From Comamonadaceae bacterium (GTDB lineage: Bacteria; Pseudomonadota; Gammaproteobacteria; Burkholderiales; Burkholderiaceae_C), in NCBI GenBank assembly GCA_947453965.1, contig CANGIQ010000004.1:104700-168699 (forward strand): 64,000 nt of DNA, read 5' to 3'. Under the pieces are notes generated by a model. The model was not told the origin of the DNA. It ran no database searches and saw only the letters and a list, made by a program, of their open reading frames with translations. This document shows, piece by piece, positions 51,732 to 60,906 of this stretch (position 1 is its first letter; each line of letters opens with the position of its first letter). The position numbers and the translations under genes are program-made.

Positions 51732-54427
51732 ATCAAGCCGAGCTTGCGCGCAATCGCCACCGCCTGCGTGCGGCTGTGCGCCCCCAACTTCATGTTGATG
51801 TTGCGCAAGTGGGTGCGCACCGTGCTGTCTGACACATACAGTTTTTCGGCCATGGCGCTGTTGGAATAGCCTTCCACCAAAAGCTGCAAGACCCGAATTT
51901 CTTTGCGGGTCAGCGGCTCCAAAATGCCAGCTTGTGGCGCAGCGGCTTTTTCGCTCTCGGAGGGCAGGGGGCCAAAGGCCTGCAACAAGCGTTGCAGGTA
52001 GTCGCCCATCAAGGGGTCGCGCACTTGGCCGCTCTCGTGCAGGGTTTGGTAGCGCTGCACCAGCAGCCCCAGGGCAGGGCCTTCGTCCAAGACCAAGCGC
52101 ATGAAACCTTCTTGACACGCCCATTGCAAGGCACTGCCCACTTGGGCCACGGCAGCGGGCAAGTCGCCCGCGCGTTGCAAGGCCATGGCGCGCAGCAGTT
52201 GCAGGCTGAGCACGCGGCGTTGGCGTGAGGCTGCCACAGCGGTGGCCAGCTCGGCTTCTAGTGCAGGCAAGCAACGGGTGGCGTCGCCAAACGCAATCTC
52301 CCAGCGCAAGCGCGCCAAGCCCATGTACTCAATGTCGTGGGCCAGCAAGCGTTGGCCTTGGGCGCGTTGCCACAGCGTGGGGTCATCGGCCCGCACCAAC
52401 TCGTCGTGCGAGGCGGCGCCGTTGCCTTGCAGCAGCAGCAAGCGGGCGCGTTCCAGCCGGGCAGCAGCCACCACGCGCGGCAGTTTGCGCTGGTTGCCCA
52501 GGTATTCCAATTCGGTGATGGCCAGCCAGGCCGCATCCACATCGCCGTGGATGAAGGCAATGCGCGAGCGCATGACATGGCTCAAGATCATGTGGTCGGG
52601 CAAGCCCACATCGCGTGCCAGTGGCAAATACACATTGAGCAAATGGTCGGCCTGGTCGATTTGGTTCGACTCGTAGACGATGCTGGCATAGAGCACACCG
52701 GCCCACGCATTGCCGTGGGTGTGGTGAAAGTTCACCGCATGGGTGGCGTCCACCGCCAAGCGAAATCGTGCGCTGGCTTGGCGCAGGCGGCCTTGCTGCA
52801 AGTCCAGCAAACCTTCGGTGGTCTCGGAGTACATGCGGTGGAAGGTGCTGTTGCGGCGGTCTTGCTGGCGGGCTGCATCGAGCAATTGCTGGGCCTCGCG
52901 TGGTTGGCCACACACCGAGGTGTTGTGGGCCATGGCGTTGAGCAGGGTGATGTCTGCAAACTCGCTGCCGGTGGGCAATTGGTCCATGGCCTGGCGGCCC
53001 AGGAGCAAGGCCTCTTCGCTGTGGTCTTGCATGGCCAACAGCATGGGGCGTATGCACATGGCATTGCTTTGAAAGCTGGCGTCTTTGAGCCCCAGGGCTT
53101 CGTGGCGTTCCAACATCTCCATCGCCACCCACGGGCCACGGGTGAAGCAAGCAGCCCAAATCGCCACCATCGTCAAGTGCGAATGCTGCTCCAGCAGGGG
53201 CGCGGGCACGCTGCTGAACCAGCGTGACAACAAGCGCATGCGCCCTTGTTCTAAAAACTGTTCGCCGTGTGTGGCCAGCAGCGCCATGGCGTGCGGAAAG
53301 TCGCCGCCTTCGATCGCGTGATCAATCGCGGGCACGGGGCGGCCTTGCGATTCGTACCAACCGGATGCGGCCAAGTGCAGGCGCGCCACGTCATCGGGCG
53401 ATTCGTGCTGCAACTGGTTGCGCAGGTAGTCGGCAAACAGGCTGTGGTAGCGCCAGGTGCGTTGCTCGCTGGCGACCGGCGTTAAAAACAGCTGCTCGGT
53501 GTCGAGTTGTTCCAGCAACTGCGCGCAATCCACCCGTGGGTTGAGCGCGCTGCAGACCGAGGCATCGAGCTGGCGCAAGATGCTGGTGCGCAGCAAAAAG
53601 CGCCGAATCTGAGGCGACTGGCGGGCCAACACGTCTTCGGCCAAGTAGTCGGCCACGGCGCGGTTGGAGCCGGAGAAACGGGCCACAAAATCGGCGGGAT
53701 CCACCGCGCGGTCCAAGGCCATGGCCGCCAGCCACAGGGCGGCCACCCAGCCTTCTGTTTTTTCGTGCAACTGAAACAACTGGTCGGCGCTGAGCTTGTG
53801 CGGGTGCGGACGTTGGGCAAAAAAGTGCGCCGTGTCTTGCAGACTAAAGCGCAGTCGCTCGGCATCAATTTGGGTCAGTTGACCGCGCACCCGCAAGCGT
53901 GCCAAACCAATTTGGGGCAGGCTGCGCGAGCCGATTATCAAGTGGCCGTGGCGGGGCAGGTGGTGGGCGATCTCACGTACGATCGTCAGCAAGGCGGCTT
54001 CGTGAATGGCTTCAAACTCATCCAAGAACAAGGCGAAGGGCGTTTCAATCCGCGTCAAAGCCTGCACGGTATCGGCGCCTTGCGCGGGTGTGTGCGTGAT
54101 GCGACCGAGCTGGCGCACGGCGGTGTCCAAGCAGTTCAAAAAGCGTGACACATCGTTGTCGGCGCGGTCGAGTGTCAGCCAGGCCGTGGCCACGCCAAGC
54201 TCTTCCAGACGCTCACGCGCTTGCATCATGGCGGTGCTTTTGCCAAATCCAGCGGGCGCATGAACCAGCACCAGCTGGCCCTCGCTGCGGCAAATCGTGT
54301 CACACAAGCTGGCGCGCACCACTTGCGAGGTTTCAAGCGCAGGGGGATTGAACTTGCTTTCCAACCCCAGGGTGATGCCCACAGCCAGGGAGGCCGAGTC
54401 AGCAGTGTCGGAGGGGGTGTGCGCCAT
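51728..54427 (-). CDS. MalT-like LuxR-family regulator with P-loop (STAND) domain
   Basis: An 899-aa large ATP-binding LuxR regulator. The Walker A motif is APAGFGKST (57-65), with a LFLDEFEAI Walker B. A long helical-repeat middle (about 350-820) resembles the MalT/TPR ligand-sensing part. The C-terminal LuxR HTH (about 835-899) is LTRKEIRVLQLLVEGYSNSA then VSDSTVRTHLRNINMKLGA. Such proteins multimerise on ATP and inducer and activate transcription. ATG 54427 is used; the frame stays open to 55045 but that would cover the divergent SDR gene. Located in the middle of the catabolic cluster, it is the leading candidate for its regulator. Confidence 0.9.
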   Translation of the reverse strand: MAHTPSDTADSASLAVGITLGLESKFNPPALETSQVVRASLCDTICRSEGQLVLVHAPAGFGKSTAMMQARERLEELGVATAWLTLDRADNDVSRFLNCLDTAVRQLGRITHTPAQGADTVQALTRIETPFALFLDEFEAIHEAALLTIVREIAHHLPRHGHLIIGSRSLPQIGLARLRVRGQLTQIDAERLRFSLQDTAHFFAQRPHPHKLSADQLFQLHEKTEGWVAALWLAAMALDRAVDPADFVARFSGSNRAVADYLAEDVLARQSPQIRRFLLRTSILRQLDASVCSALNPRVDCAQLLEQLDTEQLFLTPVASEQRTWRYHSLFADYLRNQLQHESPDDVARLHLAASGWYESQGRPVPAIDHAIEGGDFPHAMALLATHGEQFLEQGRMRLLSRWFSSVPAPLLEQHSHLTMVAIWAACFTRGPWVAMEMLERHEALGLKDASFQSNAMCIRPMLLAMQDHSEEALLLGRQAMDQLPTGSEFADITLLNAMAHNTSVCGQPREAQQLLDAARQQDRRNSTFHRMYSETTEGLLDLQQGRLRQASARFRLAVDATHAVNFHHTHGNAWAGVLYASIVYESNQIDQADHLLNVYLPLARDVGLPDHMILSHVMRSRIAFIHGDVDAAWLAITELEYLGNQRKLPRVVAAARLERARLLLLQGNGAASHDELVRADDPTLWQRAQGQRLLAHDIEYMGLARLRWEIAFGDATRCLPALEAELATAVAASRQRRVLSLQLLRAMALQRAGDLPAAVAQVGSALQWACQEGFMRLVLDEGPALGLLVQRYQTLHESGQVRDPLMGDYLQRLLQAFGPLPSESEKAAAPQAGILEPLTRKEIRVLQLLVEGYSNSAMAEKLYVSDSTVRTHLRNINMKLGAHSRTQAVAIARKLGLI

Positions 54428-54523
54428 GGGTGAGTCAGAGGAGATCGCTGGATTATGGAACAGAGCTTGGCGCTCGCACGTCCCCGGCTTGTCAAGGCTG
54501 CTTTGCCTTGCCACGCTGTGATT

Positions 54524-54539
54524 TCGTCGCTTCGGACGA
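54524..54539 (+). promoter_or_regulatory. TCGTC-box 2 in the luxR-SDR divergent region
   Basis: TCGTCGCTTCGGACGA, second copy of the TCGTCnnTTnnGACGA motif. It ends 54 bp before the SDR ATG (54594) and lies 97 bp upstream of the regulator start on the other strand, so it could serve both promoters. A separate CAAGGC/GCCTTG hairpin is at 54493-54510. Confidence 0.75.
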
Positions 54540-54593
54540 TGACGCTGTGCCACACCTGCCATTAAGCTGCGCCCATATTTTGGAGGTAGGTGT

Positions 54594-55376
54594 ATGAAAC
54601 TCAATGCAAATGTGTCGGCAGTGGTCACGGGTGGGGCTTCTGGTTTGGGCGCTGCCACGGCGCGACGTTTGGCGCAGCAAGGCGTCAAGGTGGCGTTGTT
54701 TGATTTGAACGAGCCACAAGGCGAAGCCTTGGCCCAAGAAATTGGCGGTGTGTTTTGCAAGGTCGATGTGACCTCGGAAGAACAAGTCGATGCCGCTTTC
54801 GCCAAAGCGCGTGCCGCCCACGGGCAAGAGCGCATCATGGTCAACTGCGCGGGCACGGGCAACGCCATCAAAACCGCCGGTCGTGACAAAACCACCGGTG
54901 AGATTCGCGCCTTTCCCACTGCCAACTTTGACCGCATCATCCAGATCAACCTGGTTGGCACCTTCCGTTGCATTGCCAAATCGGCCGCCGGCATGTTGTC
55001 GGTGGATATGACTGACGAGGGTGAGCGTGGCGTCATCATCAACACCGCCTCGGTCGCTGCGCAAGACGGGCAAATGGGCCAAGCCAGCTACTCCGCCAGC
55101 AAGGCCGCGATTGTGGGCATGACCCTACCGATTGCACGCGACTTGATGGGCGAGGGCATTCGCGTCAACACCATCTTGCCCGGCATCTTCAACACCCCCC
55201 TGTTGCAAGGCGCGCCAGACAACGTCAAAGCGGCGCTGGCTGCGTCGGTGCCGTTCCCCAAGCGCTTGGGCGAGCCCGACGAGTACGCCCACCTGGCCGA
55301 AACCCTGATCACCAACCGGTACATGAACGGAGAATGCATCCGCATTGACGGCGCGATTCGCATGGCACCTCGCTGA
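54594..55376 (+). CDS. HSD10-type 3-hydroxyacyl-CoA dehydrogenase (SDR)
   Basis: A 260-aa SDR of the 17-beta-HSD10 / 3-hydroxy-2-methylbutyryl-CoA dehydrogenase type. The NAD loop is VVTGGASGLGAATARRL, the catalytic tetrad is completed by NTASVAAQDGQMGQASYSASKAA (Ser, Tyr, Lys), and ILPGIFNTPLLQG follows. It oxidises 3-hydroxyacyl-CoA, including 2-methyl-branched ones in relatives. GGAGG at 54582-54586 precedes ATG 54594. A thiolase gene follows, giving the last two steps of beta-oxidation. Confidence 0.92.
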   Translation: MKLNANVSAVVTGGASGLGAATARRLAQQGVKVALFDLNEPQGEALAQEIGGVFCKVDVTSEEQVDAAFAKARAAHGQERIMVNCAGTGNAIKTAGRDKTTGEIRAFPTANFDRIIQINLVGTFRCIAKSAAGMLSVDMTDEGERGVIINTASVAAQDGQMGQASYSASKAAIVGMTLPIARDLMGEGIRVNTILPGIFNTPLLQGAPDNVKAALAASVPFPKRLGEPDEYAHLAETLITNRYMNGECIRIDGAIRMAPR

Positions 55377-55390
55377 GGCCAGACCCAAAA

Positions 55391-55406
55391 TCGTCCGTTT
55401 AGACGA
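55391..55406 (+). promoter_or_regulatory. TCGTC-box 3 upstream of thiolase
   Basis: TCGTCCGTTTAGACGA, third copy of the motif, in the 91-bp gap between the SDR and thiolase genes, ending 61 bp before ATG 55468. Its presence inside an otherwise collinear gene string implies a separate promoter for thiolase and the transporter genes. Confidence 0.75.
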
Positions 55407-55467
55407 AGCCTGCTGTCAGGGCGGGGCTCAGAATCAGCTGCATTCGAAACTGCAAGGGAAATAGAGC

Positions 55468-56646
55468 ATGTCTGAAGCATTCATTGTGGCCGCCACCCGT
55501 ACCGCAGGTGGACGTCGTGGCGGGCGTTTGTCGGGCTGGCATCCCGTAGACCTGGCCGCCCAAGTTCTGAACGACTTGGTGGACCGCACCCACATGGACC
55601 CCGCCTTGGTGGAAGACGTGTTCATGGGCTGTGTGAGCCAAGTGGGTGAGCAGTCGACCAACGTGGCACGCAATGCGGTGTTGGCTTCTAAGCTGCCCGA
55701 ATCAGTACCCGGTACCTCGATCGACCGCCAGTGCGGCTCATCCCAACAAGCCGTGCATTTTGCCGCCCAGGCGGTGATGTCGGGCACCATGGACATCGTG
55801 ATTGCCGCAGGCGTCGAGTCCATGACCCGCGTGCCCATGTTCAGCCCCAGCGCCTTGGCCCAAAAAGCGGGCATGGGCAGCTACCAAAGCGAGGGTGTGA
55901 ACCAGCGCTACAACAGCCAGGTGTTCAGCCAGTTCGTGGGCGCCGAGATGATGGCCAAGAAATACGGCCTGAGCAAAGACGAACTCGACCAGTATGCGTT
56001 GTTGAGCCACCAACGTGCCCTGGCAGCTACCCAGTCAGGCGCGTTTCGCGATGAAATTCTGAAAGTGGCTGTGCGCACAGCCGACGGCACCGCTTCTAGC
56101 GAAATGCATGTGGCCGACGAGGGCATCCGTGCCGACGCCACCTTGCAAAGTATTCAAGGCGTGAAGCTGTTGCAAGAGGGCGGCGTGATCACAGCGGCCA
56201 ACGCCAGCCAAATTTGCGACGGTGCCACCGGCGTGATGATCGTCAACGAGCGTGGCTTGAAGACCTTGGGTGTCAAACCCCTGGCCCGCATTCACCACAT
56301 GACCATGATCGGCCACGACCCGGTGATCATGTTGGAAGCGCCCATTCCCGCGACCGAGCGGGCGCTGAAAAAAGCCGGCATGAAGATTGACGACATCGAT
56401 TTGTACGAAGTCAACGAAGCCTTTGCCTCGGTGCCCCTGGCCTGGCTCAAGGCCTTGGGTGCCAACCCCGATCGCCTCAACGTCAACGGCGGCGCAATTG
56501 CCCTGGGTCACCCGCTGGGCGCCTCGGGCACCAAGCTTATGACCACCTTGGTCAATGCCCTGGGCCAGCGCGGCAAGCGCTACGGTTTGCAAACCATGTG
56601 CGAAGGCGGTGGCATGGCCAACGTCACCATCATCGAGCGTCTTTGA
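55468..56646 (+). CDS. Acetyl-CoA acyltransferase (thiolase)
   Basis: A 392-aa thiolase. SIDRQCGSSQQAVHFAAQ contains the nucleophilic Cys, GGAIALGHPLGASGTK the His and MCEGGGMANVTII the second Cys. The degradative type, cleaving 3-oxoacyl-CoA, is likely given the cluster. For 2-methyl-3-oxoacyl-CoA the product would be propionyl-CoA. The stop overlaps the next ATG (TGATG). Confidence 0.93.
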   Translation: MSEAFIVAATRTAGGRRGGRLSGWHPVDLAAQVLNDLVDRTHMDPALVEDVFMGCVSQVGEQSTNVARNAVLASKLPESVPGTSIDRQCGSSQQAVHFAAQAVMSGTMDIVIAAGVESMTRVPMFSPSALAQKAGMGSYQSEGVNQRYNSQVFSQFVGAEMMAKKYGLSKDELDQYALLSHQRALAATQSGAFRDEILKVAVRTADGTASSEMHVADEGIRADATLQSIQGVKLLQEGGVITAANASQICDGATGVMIVNERGLKTLGVKPLARIHHMTMIGHDPVIMLEAPIPATERALKKAGMKIDDIDLYEVNEAFASVPLAWLKALGANPDRLNVNGGAIALGHPLGASGTKLMTTLVNALGQRGKRYGLQTMCEGGGMANVTIIERL

Positions 56647-57425
56647 TGCAGCCCTTGCTCCACATCTCGGGCGTCACCGTGCGTTTTGGGGGCATCGTCG
56701 CCTTGGACGGTGTGTCGTTCGATGTGCATCGTGGCGAAATATGCGCCTTGATTGGCCCCAACGGGGCGGGCAAGAGCACCTTGTTCAATTGCCTCTCGCG
56801 CTTGTATGTGTGCGACAGCGGCACGATTGCGTTCGATGGCCACGCCATCGACCAGCTGCCACGCCACCGCATGGCCGAGTTGGGCATTGGCCGCACGTTT
56901 CAAAACCTCGCGCTGTTTCGCACGATGACGGTGCGCGAAAACGTGTTGATCGGTTGCCACAGCCGACACCACGCCGGTTTTTTGCGCAACGCGTTTCGCC
57001 TGCCCGGTGTGGCGCAGGTCGAAGCCAAAGCAGCAGCGCAGGCCGATGCCTTGATTGAATTTTTGAGCTTGCAATCGGTTGCCCACCGCGTGGTGGGCGA
57101 CTTGCCGTTTGGCACCCAAAAGCGGGTCGAGCTGGCGCGAGCCTTGGCCTCGCAACCGCAGTTGCTGTTGTTGGACGAACCCGCCTGCGGCTTGAACCAC
57201 GAAGAGCTGCACAGCTTGGGCGAGATGATTCGCGACATCCGCGACCGCTTGCAAGTGACGGTCTTGCTGGTGGAGCACCACATGGGCTTGGTGATGGGCA
57301 TTTCAGACCGCGTGGTCGCGCTCAACTTTGGCAAGAAGATTGCCGAGGGCACGCCCGCGCAAGTGCGTCAGCACCCCGAAGTGATTCGCGCCTACCTGGG
57401 CGAGAGCGAGGAGGCCAGCGCATGA
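56646..57425 (+). CDS. livG: Liv-type ABC transporter ATP-binding protein (LivG-like)
   Basis: A 259-aa ATPase of the branched-chain amino acid/carboxylate uptake family. The Walker A motif is GPNGAGKST, Walker B is LLLLDEPACGLN, and the signature is degenerate (LPFGTQKRVELARAL). The C-terminal LNFGKKIAEGTPAQV extension is typical of LivG. ATG 56646 overlaps the thiolase stop. With LivF, LivH, LivM and a receptor it makes a complete importer. The substrate is probably the acid degraded by the cluster, not an amino acid (inference). Confidence 0.92.
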   Translation: MQPLLHISGVTVRFGGIVALDGVSFDVHRGEICALIGPNGAGKSTLFNCLSRLYVCDSGTIAFDGHAIDQLPRHRMAELGIGRTFQNLALFRTMTVRENVLIGCHSRHHAGFLRNAFRLPGVAQVEAKAAAQADALIEFLSLQSVAHRVVGDLPFGTQKRVELARALASQPQLLLLDEPACGLNHEELHSLGEMIRDIRDRLQVTVLLVEHHMGLVMGISDRVVALNFGKKIAEGTPAQVRQHPEVIRAYLGESEEASA

Positions 57426-58138
57426 AAAACTTGCTCGAAGTGCGCGACCTGCATGCACGCTATGGCAACACCCAGGTCTTGCATGGCCTGAACTTGGATG
57501 TGGCCGAAGGTCAAGTCACCGCCTTGCTGGGCGCCAACGGCGCAGGTAAAACCACCACCTTGCGTGCGCTGTGTCAGCTGATGGTGCAAACGACGGGCAG
57601 CATCCGGCTCGATGGCCAAGCCATCGACACGCGCAACACCGAACAAATTGCCCGCGCCGGTGTGGGCCATGTGCCCGACGGACGCGGCACCTTCATGGCC
57701 TTGACCACGGAAGAAAACCTGCGCTTGGGTGCGTTCAGCCGACCTAGCCGCGATGGCATGGCCGACGACATGGAGAAGGTCTACCAATACTTTCCGCGCT
57801 TGCGTGAACGCCATGCGCAGCAAGCAGGCACTTTGTCGGGCGGTGAGCAGCAAATGCTGGCGATTGGCCGCGCCTTGATGGGACGGCCGCGCTTGCTCTT
57901 GCTGGACGAGCCATCGTTTGGCTTGGCTCCGCTGGTGGTGAAAGATATTTTTGCCATCATGCGCCGCATCAACCAAGAGCAAGGCGTCTCGATTTTGCTG
58001 GTCGAACAAAACGCCAAGCTGGCGCTCGACATAGCCGACACCGCTTATTTGCTGGAAACCGGTCGTGTCGTCTTGAACGGGCCATCGTCTGACATGCGCA
58101 ATAACGATGCTGTGCGTCGCGCCTACCTGGGCGAATAA
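57422..58138 (+). CDS. livF: Liv-type ABC transporter ATP-binding protein (LivF-like)
   Basis: A 238-aa second ATPase. The Walker A motif is GANGAGKTT, the signature is LSGGEQQMLAIGRALM and Walker B is LLLLDEPSFGLAP. It overlaps livG by 4 bp (ATGA), so stoichiometric translation is likely. The short LivF length without extension distinguishes it from its partner. Confidence 0.93.
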   Translation: MKNLLEVRDLHARYGNTQVLHGLNLDVAEGQVTALLGANGAGKTTTLRALCQLMVQTTGSIRLDGQAIDTRNTEQIARAGVGHVPDGRGTFMALTTEENLRLGAFSRPSRDGMADDMEKVYQYFPRLRERHAQQAGTLSGGEQQMLAIGRALMGRPRLLLLDEPSFGLAPLVVKDIFAIMRRINQEQGVSILLVEQNAKLALDIADTAYLLETGRVVLNGPSSDMRNNDAVRRAYLGE

Positions 58139-58149
58139 GGGACCGACCG

Positions 58150-59022
58150 ATGAACGAGTTACTGCATCAAACCCTCTCGGGCCTGGCCACCGGCGGCATA
58201 TACGCCAGTGTGGCCTTGGCCCTGGTGATGATTTACCAAGCCACCCACGACATCAACTTTGCCCAGGGCGAGATGGCCATGTTCTCCACCTTTGTGGCGT
58301 GGATGCTGTTGCAACTGGGTTGGTCGTATTGGGCTGCATTTGCGGCCACCGTGGTGCTGTCGTTTGTGGTGGCAGCCGCGATCGAGTGGGCGGTGATTCG
58401 CCCCATGCACAACGCGCCTGAGTTGTCGGTGGTGGTGGTGTTCATTGGCCTACTGGTGATTTTTCACAGCCTGGCGGGTTGGTTGTTTGGCTACACCATC
58501 AAGCAGTTTCCGAGTCCGTTTGCGGCCGATGCCTGGTATGGCTCCGAGCTGATGTCTGCGCACGAAGTGGGCGCTATTTTTGTGGCGCTCATCATGGTGG
58601 CCTTGCTGTTCTCGTTTTTCAGGCTCACGCCCTTGGGGCTGGCCATGCGGGCTGCGGCGCAAAACGCCACCTCGTCACGCCTGGTGGGTATTTCTGTCGG
58701 GCGCATGTTGATGCTGGGCTGGGGCTTGGCCGGTGCCATTGGCGCGGTGGCGGGCATGATGGTCGCACCGGTGGTCTATTTGGACCCCAACATGATGACC
58801 GGCGTGTTGCTTTACGCCTTTGCCGGTGCGCTGATTGGTGGCATCGACAACCCGGTGGGTGCGGTGTTGGGGGGCTTCATTGTGGGCGTGTTGGAAAACC
58901 TCTTGGGCACCTTTGTGGTGGGTACCGAGCTCAAGCTGTCGGTGGCCTTGGTGCTCATCGTCGGCGTGCTGATCGTGCGGCCTTCTGGTTTGCTGGGTAA
59001 AAAAATTGTGACAAGGGTCTGA
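58150..59022 (+). CDS. livH: Liv-type ABC transporter permease (LivH-like)
   Basis: A 290-aa permease with about eight hydrophobic helices. The N-terminus (LLHQTLSGLATGGIYASVALA) and ATHDINFAQGEMAMFSTF are LivH hallmarks. GLAMRAAAQNATSSRLVGISVGRM is the cytoplasmic loop that contacts the ATPases. It starts 11 bp after livF. Confidence 0.93.
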   Translation: MNELLHQTLSGLATGGIYASVALALVMIYQATHDINFAQGEMAMFSTFVAWMLLQLGWSYWAAFAATVVLSFVVAAAIEWAVIRPMHNAPELSVVVVFIGLLVIFHSLAGWLFGYTIKQFPSPFAADAWYGSELMSAHEVGAIFVALIMVALLFSFFRLTPLGLAMRAAAQNATSSRLVGISVGRMLMLGWGLAGAIGAVAGMMVAPVVYLDPNMMTGVLLYAFAGALIGGIDNPVGAVLGGFIVGVLENLLGTFVVGTELKLSVALVLIVGVLIVRPSGLLGKKIVTRV

Positions 59023-59025
59023 GCC

Positions 59026-60006
59026 ATGACATCACGCGCTACCGATTCGATCAGCCGTGCCATGTGGCTGAGCATGGCCGCCTTGCTGGTGCTGGCTGTG
59101 GGGCTGACCTTTGTGGCCAAAGGCTACCAGCTGTTTCAAGCCACCATGGTGGTGGCCTATGCCATTGCCTTGTTGGGGCTGAACATGCTGACCGGCTACA
59201 ACGGCCAAATTTCATTGGGTCACGGCGCGTTCTTCGCCATGGGGGCTTACACCACCGGCATTTTGATGGAGCATGCCGACATGGCGTACTGGGCCACCGT
59301 GCCCATGACGGGCGTGGTGTGTTTGTGCATTGGCTATTTGTTTGGCCGACCTGCCTTGAAGCTCGAAGGCTTGTACCTGGCCCTGGCCACCTTTGCCTTG
59401 GGCGTGGCCATGCCCCAGTTACTGAAATACAAACACCTGGAGGCTTGGACCGGCGGTGTGCAAGGCATTGTGCTGATGAAACCCGATGCGCCCTGGGGCT
59501 TGCCACTCAACCAAGACCAGTGGGTGTATTTGTTTTCGCTGGCGGTGGCCGTCGTCATGTTCTGGATTGCCTACAACTTGTTGCACAGCGGCACTGGCCG
59601 CGCCATGCGCGCCATCCGTGACCACGCCATGGCAGCCGAGGCCATGGGGGTGGACACGCGTCATTACAAGTCGATGAGCTTTGGCGTGTCGGCCGCCTTC
59701 ACCGGCGTGGGCGGTGCCTTGTCGGCCATTGCGGTGCAGTTTGTCTCGCCCGATTCCTTCACCCTGTTCTTGTCTATCTCACTCTTGGTGGGCATTGTGG
59801 TGGGCGGTGTCGGCACGCTGTGGGGCGCTTTGTATGGCGCGGTGTTCATCATGTTTGTGCCCAATTTGGCCGAGAAGGTGTCCAAGGCTGCCCCATGGGC
59901 CGTCTATGGCGTGGTGCTGATCTTGCTGATGTTTGCCATGCCCGGCGGTGTGGTGGGTTTGATGCGCAAAATTCAAAGCACCTGGGCCGCACGCAGCAGC
60001 CGCTAA
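59026..60006 (+). CDS. livM: Liv-type ABC transporter permease (LivM-like)
   Basis: A 326-aa permease. YAIALLGLNMLTGYNGQISL and GHGAFFAMGAYTTGIL are LivM signatures; GRAMRAIRDHAMAAEAMGVD is the ATPase-coupling loop. It begins 3 bp after livH. Confidence 0.93.
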   Translation: MTSRATDSISRAMWLSMAALLVLAVGLTFVAKGYQLFQATMVVAYAIALLGLNMLTGYNGQISLGHGAFFAMGAYTTGILMEHADMAYWATVPMTGVVCLCIGYLFGRPALKLEGLYLALATFALGVAMPQLLKYKHLEAWTGGVQGIVLMKPDAPWGLPLNQDQWVYLFSLAVAVVMFWIAYNLLHSGTGRAMRAIRDHAMAAEAMGVDTRHYKSMSFGVSAAFTGVGGALSAIAVQFVSPDSFTLFLSISLLVGIVVGGVGTLWGALYGAVFIMFVPNLAEKVSKAAPWAVYGVVLILLMFAMPGGVVGLMRKIQSTWAARSSR

Positions 60007-60037
60007 GCCCTGCAAACCACACATCAAGGAAACGCGC

Positions 60038-60838
60038 ATGTCAGAAGAAGCATTGATCCTCGTTGAGCACCAAGGTCCGGTGGCGTGGCTGCGCCTGAAC
60101 CTGCCGCAGCGCTTGAACCCTCTGGCGCGGCCTTTGCAGGAGCAGTTCCGCACTGCGCTGGCGGCACTCAGAAACGACACCTCGGTGCGTGCCCTGGTGG
60201 TCACGGGCACCGGCAAGGCCTTTTGCTCGGGGGCCGATTTGGGGCAAATGCAACCCCTTCAGGGTAAAAGTCTGGGAGAGCAATCCGCCGAGACCATGGA
60301 GGCACTGACCAACCGCTTGATTGAAGACCTGCACACCTTGCCTTTCCCGGTGGTGACGGCCGTCAATGGCCCTTGTGCGGGTGGTGGTGTGGGCGTGGCC
60401 TTGGCTGCCGATGTGGTGCTGGCAGCACGCTCGGCCTATTTTTATTTGCCCTTCATGCCGCGCCTGGGCATCGTGCCCGATTTGGGCAGCACCTGGTTTT
60501 TGCAGCGCGCCATTGGGCGTTCGCGCGCTGTCGGTTTGAGCTTGCTGGGCAACCGTTTGTCGGCAGAGCAAGCCGAGCAATGGGGCCTGGTCTGGGCCTG
60601 TGTGGACGATGCCGATTTGCTGGCGCACGCCCAAACCCTGGCCTTGCGCCTGGCCCAGCTGCCGGCCCATGCGGCCGAGGAAATTCGCCGCACCTACGAC
60701 CATGTGGAGCAGGCGAGCCTGGTGGAGCAACTCAGCTACGAGGCGTCCCGCCAACGCGTTCTGATTGATCGCCCCGAATTCAAAGAGGGCGTGCGCGCCT
60801 TCCTGGAAAAGCGCGAGCCGAAATTTCCACCGCGCTGA
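60038..60838 (+). CDS. PaaG-type crotonase (enoyl-CoA isomerase-like)
   Basis: A 266-aa crotonase most like PaaG, the epoxyphenylacetyl-CoA/delta3-delta2-enoyl-CoA isomerase. It has GIVPDLGSTWFLQRAIGRSR, whose Asp is the single PaaG catalytic acid. GGGVGVALAAD and YLPFMPRLG lack both hydratase glutamates. The C-terminal LIDRPEFKEGVRAFLEKREPKF fits the family. No other phenylacetate genes are present, so an isomerase for double-bond shifts is more likely. AAGGA supports ATG 60038. Confidence 0.87.
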   Translation: MSEEALILVEHQGPVAWLRLNLPQRLNPLARPLQEQFRTALAALRNDTSVRALVVTGTGKAFCSGADLGQMQPLQGKSLGEQSAETMEALTNRLIEDLHTLPFPVVTAVNGPCAGGGVGVALAADVVLAARSAYFYLPFMPRLGIVPDLGSTWFLQRAIGRSRAVGLSLLGNRLSAEQAEQWGLVWACVDDADLLAHAQTLALRLAQLPAHAAEEIRRTYDHVEQASLVEQLSYEASRQRVLIDRPEFKEGVRAFLEKREPKFPPR

Positions 60839-60851
60839 TACGGGGCTTTGT

Positions 60852-60871
60852 TCGCGGCACCTTGGCCGCGA
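60852..60871. other. Hairpin after PaaG-type gene
   Basis: TCGCGGC-ACCTTG-GCCGCGA is a perfect 7-bp stem 14 bp past the stop codon, without a T-run. It may stabilise or attenuate the upstream transcript before the separately controlled receptor gene. A smaller CACGCG-TTT-CGCGTG hairpin is at 60970-60984. Confidence 0.45.
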
Positions 60872-60906
60872 CGCCTTTGACGTGACCTCTTATCCGCAAC
60901 GCAATA

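Noticed and set aside
54428..55045. Upstream extension of the LuxR-type regulator to a 1105-residue protein
   Set aside because: The added part is antisense to the clear HSD10-type SDR gene; ATG 54427 gives a normal MalT-like N-terminus.
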